NCBI GenBank assembly: GCA_034437075.1
Contig: DAOTVD010000198.1
Span: 1-5,105 of the forward strand
Length of the DNA: 5,105 bases
DNA from: DAOTVD01 sp034437075
Lineage (GTDB): Bacteria > Chloroflexota > Anaerolineae > Aggregatilineales > J027
Direction: 5' to 3'
Part shown: piece after piece, positions 1 through 4,740 of the stretch
Layout of the letters: each line of letters opens with the position of its first letter
How positions within the stretch are numbered: position 1 is the stretch's first letter
Translations under genes and position numbers: made by a program
Notes under the pieces: generated by a model
Seen by the model: only the letters and a program-made list of their open reading frames with translations
The model's database searches: none
Told to the model about the DNA's origin: nothing

Positions 1-106
1 CAGGATCAACGCCAGGCTGCGCCAACGCGCGCGCAAGGTCGCGTGGTCGCGCACGAGCAACCACCCGCCGAAGAATCCGATGGCGGCATATAGGGCGGGC
101 GAAGCG
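1..106. repeat. 106-base direct repeat, copy A (window edge)
   Basis: Copy A matches 763-868 at 104 of 106 positions. The only two differences are adjacent, at 72-73. The offset is 762 bases, exactly 254 codons, so both copies are read in the same frame of the glycosyltransferase gene. The two changes turn Leu-Leu (residues 194-195) into Phe-Phe (448-449). The match reaches the first base of the window, so the repeat may continue to the left. Protein similarity fades gradually beyond 106: GIYAFASPA here against IYTYTASPA in copy B. Confidence 0.95.
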
Positions 107-1416
107 AATGCATAAATGCCGGGGTCGAGCGTCTGCGGGTAACCTGTGGAGGCGTAGATTAGCTCATCCTCAAGTGTTTGGCTGCGTTCGGCCAATTGTT
201 CCAGATCATCGCGATACACGGCGAAGACCGGGTCGGCAGACGCCCACTGGTTGAAATAAGCGTCGGCATCCCGCGCACCCGTGATGCCAATCGCCAACGC
301 GCCGAGCACCCACGCCGCCCGCCCCAAGCCCGGTATCCGCCCGAGGGCATCCACGGCTATGCCAATCGCCAGCATGACGCTGGGCAAGGTGATAATGCTG
401 CGCAGATATGACGGCGCCGAGAGTGTCAGCAAGCTGGGCACTAAGCCCACGACCATAAGCCCCATAAACAGGATCAGAAACGGTCGTCGCCAGGCCCTTA
501 TCAGCAGAATCAATAGCCCAGCATAGGCCAACATCCCGATAGGTGCCCAAAAAAGCGGGCGGTCGGGGATGTTATAGCGCCATTCAGGATCACCTGTAAA
601 GGCGAACATCCCGGCCAGGCGATGCGCATTGTCTAGCATAAAACTGGGGTCGCCATCCTGAAAATCTTCCCAGGGTTGGTTAATGGTGCTAGCCCGGTTC
701 GCGCCTTGCGGATCGTTCAGACGAATGTCTAGCATGGGCAGGGTTAAGGCCCCCCCTAGCAGCAGGATCAACGCCAGGCTGCGCCAACGCGCGCGCAAGG
801 TCGCGTGGTCGCGCACGAGCAACCACCCGCCGAGCAATCCGATGGCGGCATATAGGGCGGGCGAAGCGGTGTAGGTGTAAATGGCGAATCCGATAGCGCC
901 CCCCGTGCAGAGGATCAACAGGGCCGACGGGCCTCGACCTTGGGGCGGAAAATATAAGACGCGCCACAACCCCCAAATCGCGAACAGGGTCACCAAGGGC
1001 AAGCTATTGGCCCGCAAGCCGACCCGGTTGGTGGAGATCATCCAGAACGACACCGCTGCCAGGCCCAAGGCGATAATCGCTACCCGAAAATTGAAGACCT
1101 CGCGCCCGACACGGTACAACAGCGCCAAGGTGAGCAACCCACACCAGAAGGCCGGCAACTTCACCATCAGCAAATTACTCCCCAGCAACGCATACGCCAC
1201 GCCAATCAGCCAGACATAGCCGCCCTCGTGGCCCTGGTTGCTGGGGTAAAAGAGGCGAATATCCCCCTGGGTGATGATCGCCTGGCCTTCCTGGGCTTTG
1301 AATAGCTCGTCGTGCTGCATGCCTGGCGGGGCTTGGTCTAACGCCCACAGACGCAGGAAGACCGCCAGCAATAGCAATCCGGTAGCGAGCCATAAACGTT
1401 GAGACGCGCGCGACAA
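1..1416 (-). CDS. GT39-like multi-pass membrane glycosyltransferase, C-terminus cut by window edge
   Basis: The frame is open for 472 codons from a TTG start at 1416 and leaves the window with no stop. It encodes a polytopic membrane protein with about ten or more hydrophobic segments (roughly residues 9-24, 66-79, 84-101, 112-127, 136-153, 164-201, 211-229, 288-306, 312-331, 338-358, 366-381). After the first segment comes PPGMQHDE (residues 30-37). An Asp-Glu pair in the first outer loop is typical of GT-C fold, PMT/ArnT-like (GT39) enzymes, which transfer sugars from polyprenyl-phosphate donors on the outer membrane face. The loop near 273-290 (GDPEWRYNIPDRPLFW) resembles the second conserved loop of Chloroflexota GT39 proteins. 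The start was chosen because GAGAG lies 8 bases upstream; TTG at 1431 is an alternative and no ATG fits the hydrophobic start. Residues 438-472 repeat residues 184-218 almost exactly, so the visible C-terminus may be rearranged or misassembled. Donor and acceptor are unknown. Confidence 0.75.
   Translation of the reverse strand, partial: MSRASQRLWLATGLLLLAVFLRLWALDQAPPGMQHDELFKAQEGQAIITQGDIRLFYPSNQGHEGGYVWLIGVAYALLGSNLLMVKLPAFWCGLLTLALLYRVGREVFNFRVAIIALGLAAVSFWMISTNRVGLRANSLPLVTLFAIWGLWRVLYFPPQGRGPSALLILCTGGAIGFAIYTYTASPALYAAIGLLGGWLLVRDHATLRARWRSLALILLLGGALTLPMLDIRLNDPQGANRASTINQPWEDFQDGDPSFMLDNAHRLAGMFAFTGDPEWRYNIPDRPLFWAPIGMLAYAGLLILLIRAWRRPFLILFMGLMVVGLVPSLLTLSAPSYLRSIITLPSVMLAIGIAVDALGRIPGLGRAAWVLGALAIGITGARDADAYFNQWASADPVFAVYRDDLEQLAERSQTLEDELIYASTGYPQTLDPGIYAFASPALYAAIGFFGGWLLVRDHATLRARWRSLALIL
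763..868. repeat. 106-base direct repeat, copy B (internal)
   Basis: This is the partner of the copy at 1-106. It encodes residues 184-218 of the glycosyltransferase: one membrane segment, a short Arg-rich cytoplasmic-type loop (VRDHATLRARWR) and the start of the next membrane segment. It lies where GT39-like proteins of this group normally have such a segment, so this is likely the original position and copy A the odd one. Confidence 0.95.
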
Positions 1417-1424
1417 ATTAGATT

Positions 1425-1429
1425 CTCTC
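1425..1429 (-). promoter_or_regulatory. Ribosome binding site for the glycosyltransferase
   Basis: GAGAG is read on the minus strand and ends 8 bases before the TTG at 1416. It is the main reason to prefer this TTG over the in-frame TTG at 1431, which has only an A/C-rich stretch upstream. The in-frame TGA at 1446-1444 bounds the possible starts. Confidence 0.45.
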
Positions 1430-1457
1430 AAGGTTTTTGTGCATCAATCAGCACAGC

Positions 1458-1466
1458 ATTCTAGCA
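1458..1466 (-). promoter_or_regulatory. Extended -10 promoter candidate for the glycosyltransferase
   Basis: The minus strand reads TGCTAGAAT: a TGn extension followed by TAGAAT, which differs from TATAAT at one base. No good -35 box is visible 16-18 bases upstream, as expected if the extended -10 compensates. Transcription would begin near 1450, giving a leader of roughly 35 bases with the GAGAG ribosome binding site inside it. Confidence 0.35.
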
Positions 1467-1486
1467 GGCGGTGGGGGGCCTTTGTA

Positions 1487-1512
1487 ACCCCGCATCCGGG
1501 TGAATGTGGGGT
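1487..1512. other. GC-rich inverted repeat between divergent genes
   Basis: ACCCCGCAT (1487-1495) and ATGTGGGGT (1504-1512) form nine-base arms with one G-T pair, around the eight-base loop CCGGGTGA. No T-tract follows on either strand, so it does not look like an intrinsic terminator. It lies between the two divergent promoter candidates, where an operator for a dimeric regulator could sit. It may also be a chance or dispersed GC-rich repeat. Confidence 0.45.
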
Positions 1513-1539
1513 GAGGGCTCGCCATATGTACCCAGAGTA

Positions 1540-1548
1540 TGCTATGAT
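1540..1548 (+). promoter_or_regulatory. Extended -10 promoter candidate for the three-gene cassette
   Basis: TGCTATGAT is a TGn extension followed by TATGAT, one base from TATAAT. It ends only 10 bases before the ATG at 1559. Transcription from it would start at about 1555, leaving almost no leader. This agrees with the lack of a ribosome binding site before that ATG. No convincing -35 box is seen. Confidence 0.35.
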
Positions 1549-1558
1549 TTGGCTTGAT

Positions 1559-2179
1559 ATGACACAATTTCTATTGATCCGACACGCGGTTAACGACTGG
1601 GTAAAAACGGGCAAGTTGGCCGGGCGCACACCGGGCGTTCATCTGAACGACCACGGCCAACGCCAGGCAGCCGCCTTGGGCGAACGCCTAGCCGAGCATA
1701 AACTGCACGCAATTTACACCAGCCCCCTAGAACGCTGTGTCGAAACGGCAGAAGCGATAGCCCAGCACCATCCTAAATTGTCGGTTGAAACCTTAGACGG
1801 TATTTTGGAGGTCGGCTACGGGCGTTGGCAAGGCGCCAAGCTAGATCGTCTGCGGCGGCAAAAGTTGTGGCGCAATGTGCAATATCACCCCGCGCGCGTG
1901 CAGTTCCCCGATGGCGAAACCATGCGCGGCGCCCAAGCGCGGGCCGTAGATACCATCGAAGACCTGCAACGGCGCTACCCACGCCAGACGGTTGTTCTGG
2001 TTTTTCATAGCGATGTCATCAAGATGGTGATCGCACATTATTTGGGCGTCCATCTTGACCTTTTCCAGCGGATTATGGTCTCGCCCGCTTCGATTTCCAC
2101 CCTCGTCTTAGGGTCGGGGATGCCGTTTATCGCGGGCGTGAACGATACCAGCCATAACCCGCCAGAACAAAAAGATTAA
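1559..2179 (+). CDS. Histidine phosphatase-fold protein, MSMEG_4193-like putative phosphomutase
   Basis: This 206-residue member of the histidine phosphatase (phosphoglycerate mutase-like) superfamily is probably cytoplasmic. The phosphoacceptor motif is the RHA variant of RHG, R8-H9, right after the first beta strand (FLLI). LNDHG at 29-33 corresponds to the usual LTxxG. R59 lies in SPLERC, E84 in GILEVGYGRWQG and H150 in VFHSDV, which completes the catalytic pocket (R8, H9, R59, E84, H150). FPDGE at 116-120 is the usual substrate-loop equivalent. The next two genes match the conserved partners of MSMEG_4193-type proteins, which supports that subgroup over cobalamin phosphatase (CobC) or glycolytic mutase. 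A phosphomutase role has been proposed for the subgroup from the kinase-like neighbour, but the substrate is unknown. The start at 1559 was chosen because RHA normally lies within the first ten residues; ATGs at 1544, 1526 and 1439 only add unrelated sequence. It is first gene of a probable operon and may be translated from a nearly leaderless message. Confidence 0.85.
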   Translation: MTQFLLIRHAVNDWVKTGKLAGRTPGVHLNDHGQRQAAALGERLAEHKLHAIYTSPLERCVETAEAIAQHHPKLSVETLDGILEVGYGRWQGAKLDRLRRQKLWRNVQYHPARVQFPDGETMRGAQARAVDTIEDLQRRYPRQTVVLVFHSDVIKMVIAHYLGVHLDLFQRIMVSPASISTLVLGSGMPFIAGVNDTSHNPPEQKD

Positions 2180-2205
2180 GGGTCGGATAAGGTAAAAGAT
2201 CCCCT

Positions 2206-2715
2206 ATGGCACCTGGCACAGAAATTGAACTCGATCAGATTGATTTTTTGACCGCTGGCACGGTCGGGCCCAAAGGCAAGCGCACCTTTCACATTCAGGC
2301 CGGCCAAGATGATCGCTTGGTCACGCTGACGCTAGAAAAAGAACAAACCCGCCTATTGGCAGAAGCCATCACCGAGTTGTTGGATGACCTGAAAGAACGC
2401 CATCCAGACGGCAGCGAACCGAACGTCAACTTATCGATGTGGGATATGAACCTGCGCGACCCCGTAGACCCCTTGTTTCGCGTGGCGCAAATTGGCCTGG
2501 GGTTCGATGACGTGCGCAATATGGTCGTCCTAGTAGCTCAGGAACTCATCTTTGGCGAAGAAGATGACCCCGCGCTGGCGCCTCAGCCAAATATCGTGCG
2601 CTTGTGGGGCACGCGCGAACAGTATCGCGCCCTGAGCCTGCACGCTGCGCGGGTTGTGGAAAAAGGCCGCGCCGACCCCAAACAGAACGGACGGATCATT
2701 TACTACTGGACTTAA
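2206..2715 (+). CDS. DUF3090 family protein, middle gene of the conserved trio
   Basis: This 169-residue soluble protein of unknown function is recognised by its N-terminal half (IELDQIDFLTAGTVGPKGKR, residues 7-26, then TFHIQA) and the central segment FRVAQIGLGFD (91-101), both typical of DUF3090 proteins. No catalytic motif is evident. Residues 40-65 look like an amphipathic helix rich in Leu and charged residues, and 115-122 is an acidic patch (FGEEDDPA). Actinobacterial members, as I recall them, end in a Cys-rich CPLCG...CPRxNG zinc-binding motif. This protein has no cysteine at all and ends GRADPKQNGRIIYYWT. It begins 26 bases after the phosphomutase stop. The in-frame TAA at 2188-2190 makes the ATG at 2206 the earliest start. 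AAGG at 2189-2192 is 13 bases away, a long spacing. The stop codon touches the next gene's ATG. Confidence 0.85.
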   Translation: MAPGTEIELDQIDFLTAGTVGPKGKRTFHIQAGQDDRLVTLTLEKEQTRLLAEAITELLDDLKERHPDGSEPNVNLSMWDMNLRDPVDPLFRVAQIGLGFDDVRNMVVLVAQELIFGEEDDPALAPQPNIVRLWGTREQYRALSLHAARVVEKGRADPKQNGRIIYYWT

Positions 2716-3486
2716 ATGACACTACCACCCGCAGCACCCAAGCATATTCAGCAAGTGGGGGGCGATGCACCACGCGAGCGATTCGTGCAATTGCTCGAAC
2801 GTGGGCGCGTGGTGGAAGAACATGGCCGCGTGCGCTGGAGTAGTAACCATACTGTGTTGGTCACCGTCAGCGATGACGAATGTATTACCCACGCCATCTA
2901 CAAACCGCAACGCGGCGAACGCCCCCTGTGGGATTTCCCGGATGGCACACTCTGCTACCGTGAACGGGCGGCCTTTTTAGTCTCCGATTATCTGGGTTGG
3001 CATATCGTACCCCCCACGCTCTTGCGCGATGGGCCGCGCGGCCTGGGCAGCCTGCAACTATTCGTGGAGCACAACCCCAATATTACCTATTTTGATTTGG
3101 ATGAGGGCTTCGCCGACCAACTGCGTCAGATGGCCGCGTTTGACTACATTACGAACAATGCCGACCGCAAAGGCGGACATTGCCTGCTAGATGAAAATGG
3201 CAAACTCTGGGGGATTGACCACGGTATCTGTTTTCATGTCGCCTCAAAATTGCGCACAGTCATTTGGGATTTCGCAGGCATGCCCATTGCGCCAGCCATG
3301 CGCACCGACATCGACCGCCTGTGCCAGATGATTACGGACGAACAAAGCCCACAAACCCAGACCCTGGGTAAGTTGCTCTCGCCCCGCGAACTGGATGCGC
3401 TGCGCGGGCGTGTCGATAAATTATTAGCGTCTGGATTGTTTCCCGAGCCAGGTTATGGGCCGAATTATCCCTGGCCCCCAGTTTAA
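2716..3486 (+). CDS. SCO1664 family protein, PI3/PI4-kinase-like fold
   Basis: This 256-residue protein is the third gene of the trio. The family is uncharacterised but distantly related to phosphatidylinositol 3-/4-kinases. The visible kinase-like parts, in order, are: K63 in IYKPQRGERPLWDFP (probable ATP-binding lysine, residues 61-75); E83 in YRERAAF (probable salt-bridge partner); the catalytic loop D143-YITNNADRKGGH (143-155); and the metal-binding motif GIDHG (167-170, D168), followed by CFHVASKLRTVIWDF. These align with the DRHxxN...DFG pattern of PI kinases, with His155 where Asn is usual and DHG in place of DFG. No membrane segment is seen; the C-terminal tail is Pro/Tyr-rich. It probably phosphorylates a small molecule or protein, but the substrate is unknown. 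Its ATG directly follows the DUF3090 stop with no clear ribosome binding site, suggesting translational coupling. The phosphomutase two genes upstream may act on the same metabolite. Confidence 0.85.
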   Translation: MTLPPAAPKHIQQVGGDAPRERFVQLLERGRVVEEHGRVRWSSNHTVLVTVSDDECITHAIYKPQRGERPLWDFPDGTLCYRERAAFLVSDYLGWHIVPPTLLRDGPRGLGSLQLFVEHNPNITYFDLDEGFADQLRQMAAFDYITNNADRKGGHCLLDENGKLWGIDHGICFHVASKLRTVIWDFAGMPIAPAMRTDIDRLCQMITDEQSPQTQTLGKLLSPRELDALRGRVDKLLASGLFPEPGYGPNYPWPPV

Positions 3487-3488
3487 GG

Positions 3489-3494
3489 TATAAT
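3489..3494 (+). promoter_or_regulatory. Perfect -10 box upstream of the DnaB-like gene
   Basis: TATAAT begins two bases after the SCO1664-type stop codon. No recognisable -35 box lies 16-18 bases upstream (that stretch is still coding). It would give a leader of about 100 bases for the DnaB-like gene. It competes with the extended -10 at 3520-3528. Confidence 0.35.
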
Positions 3495-3519
3495 ACGGAC
3501 TAATTTCCGGTGTCAAAGC

Positions 3520-3528
3520 TGTTATACT
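3520..3528 (+). promoter_or_regulatory. Extended -10 promoter candidate for the DnaB-like gene
   Basis: TGTTATACT is a TGn extension followed by TATACT, one base from consensus, with no good -35. Transcription would start near 3535, leaving a leader of about 68 bases that holds the GAGGA ribosome binding site. It matches the style of the two extended -10 candidates upstream of 1559. It suggests that the DnaB-like gene is transcribed apart from the trio, though read-through from the trio is possible because no terminator is visible. Confidence 0.4.
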
Positions 3529-3594
3529 GAGGCTATCAGATTCCGGATACTAAAACCAATCTCTGGATCGCTAACGACGGGCAGTGTAACACAC

Positions 3595-3599
3595 GAGGA
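3595..3599 (+). promoter_or_regulatory. Ribosome binding site for the DnaB-like gene
   Basis: GAGGA lies four bases before the ATG at 3604. It is the strongest Shine-Dalgarno match in the window and fixes the start, including the disordered N-terminal tail. Confidence 0.7.
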
Positions 3600-3603
3600 A
3601 ACT

Positions 3604-4740
3604 ATGGCCACGCGACGCTTTTTTGATGACACGCCAGACGCATCATCGTCCAACCCCAACACGCCGCCGCAGAGCCCCGCCTCCCCACGCAAACGCAATA
3701 GTGCCGCCGCGCACATGCCACGCACGCTGGCCCAGGTGATGAGCGAAGCGAACGAGATGGTCGTCAGCGGCGACTTAACCGAGTTTGTGCCCATCCCCAC
3801 GGGTTTTGATCCGCTGGATGGCCTTATCGGGGGCGGATTGCGCAAAACCGAGCTTATCTTGCTGGGCGGTGCGCAAGGCGTCGGCAAGACCATCGCGGCG
3901 TTGCAGATGGCGCGCAATATCGCCTCGCGTCCCGATCATTATGCCTTCTATCTCTCGTATGAGCACACCGAAGCCCATCTGATGAATCGCTTGCTGTGCC
4001 TAGAAAGCATCAATCCGCCCGAGGTCGCGCTCGACAAGGGCTTCCGGCTCAAAGACCTATACGACATTATTATTTCGGAACGGGCGCGCTCGACGATTTC
4101 TGGCGCGAATGAAGCCTCATTACAGACCATCTTGCGCGAAAATGACCGCACCACCAACGCGCTAGCGCGTATGGGGCGTTATGCCAATCGCCTGATCCTC
4201 GTAAAGGCCAGCCCTGCCGTCACCACCCTGCGCGCCATCCGCGAAATGACCGCGCGCTTGGTCGATGCCACAGGCGGCAACGTGACCGTTTTTGTCGATT
4301 ATCTGCAAAAAGTAGCCATCCACCCCGAAAAAGCAGCCGACGAAGCCGAAAAAGTTACCATTGTGGTGGAAGGGCTGAAGGATATGGCCCTGGCGCTAGG
4401 CGTGCCGGTACTCTCGATTGTGGCTGCCGACCGCGATGGCTTGCAATCTAATCGCATTCATCTCTATCATATGCGCGGGAGTTCTGCGCTAGATTACGAA
4501 TGCGATATCGCCATCATCATGAACAATAAATACTCAATCCTGGCTAAGGATGTCGTGACCTTTAACCCCTACGAGGCCAAGCAATGGCGCGAATGGGTGG
4601 TCTTCACCATAGAGAAAAACCGCGCCGGGCGCGCCATGCAAGACATGGAGTTCCCGCTACATGCGCCCTATTTCGCCTTTGATACGCGCGGCCAGCGTGT
4701 GCGCCAGCAATTGATCGACGATAAAATCATCGAGAACTAA
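3604..4740 (+). CDS. Stand-alone DnaB C-terminal-type RecA-fold ATPase
   Basis: This 378-residue protein matches the RecA-like C-terminal domain of replicative helicase DnaB. Residues 1-38 are a low-complexity Ser/Pro/Asn/Ala tail, probably disordered. The core begins at PTGFDPLDGLIGGGL (65-79), the DnaB/RadA/KaiC-type lead-in. Walker A is GAQGVGKT (89-96). SYEHT (118-122) supplies a catalytic Glu120 in place of DnaB's SLEMS. Walker B is VFVDYLQ (229-235, Asp232). RGSSALDYECD (291-301) parallels the RESG...D segment of DnaB, and EKNRAGR (337-343) parallels the K-x-R arginine-finger motif. The N-terminal primase-binding domain of DnaB is absent: only about 25 residues (40-64) separate the tail from the core. 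Full-length DnaB is about 450 residues, so this is probably not the replicative helicase. DNA-dependent ATPase or helicase activity as a ring is plausible, but the role is unknown. It has its own promoter candidates and ribosome binding site. RadA or KaiC is less likely because VDYLQ and the K-x-R motif fit DnaB better. Confidence 0.8.
   Translation: MATRRFFDDTPDASSSNPNTPPQSPASPRKRNSAAAHMPRTLAQVMSEANEMVVSGDLTEFVPIPTGFDPLDGLIGGGLRKTELILLGGAQGVGKTIAALQMARNIASRPDHYAFYLSYEHTEAHLMNRLLCLESINPPEVALDKGFRLKDLYDIIISERARSTISGANEASLQTILRENDRTTNALARMGRYANRLILVKASPAVTTLRAIREMTARLVDATGGNVTVFVDYLQKVAIHPEKAADEAEKVTIVVEGLKDMALALGVPVLSIVAADRDGLQSNRIHLYHMRGSSALDYECDIAIIMNNKYSILAKDVVTFNPYEAKQWREWVVFTIEKNRAGRAMQDMEFPLHAPYFAFDTRGQRVRQQLIDDKIIEN

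Noticed and set aside
750..756. Possible frameshift at a run of seven C bases inside the glycosyltransferase
   Set aside because: With exactly seven bases the frame continues cleanly from LILLLGG into ALTLPMLDIRLND. The whole stretch from 1416 to 1 is 472 codons without a stop, so no frameshift is needed.
1..868. Repeat as a circular-contig overlap
   Set aside because: A circular overlap would put identical sequence at both ends of a molecule. Here the second copy is internal to a gene and the sequence continues past it for more than 4 kb.
206..976. Arg/Ala/Gly-rich open frames on both strands within the glycosyltransferase region
   Set aside because: They are read in other frames of the long membrane-protein gene, have atypical Arg-rich composition and no recognisable domain.
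1439..1558. N-terminal extension of the phosphomutase from ATG 1439 (or 1526, 1544)
   Set aside because: The added residues resemble nothing in the family, the RHA motif belongs within the first ten residues, and the extension would cover the divergent promoter region.
3490..3516. Minus-strand promoter: TTGACA at 3516-3511 with TATTAT at 3495-3490
   Set aside because: The spacing is only 15 bases, and it would drive antisense transcription into the trio with no gene on that strand. The AT-rich bases are better explained by plus-strand -10 boxes.
3604..4740. RadA or KaiC identity for the ATPase
   Set aside because: There is no zinc-finger N-terminus or Lon-like C-terminus as in RadA and no duplicated KaiC domain. 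VDYLQ and EKNRAGR fit DnaB better.
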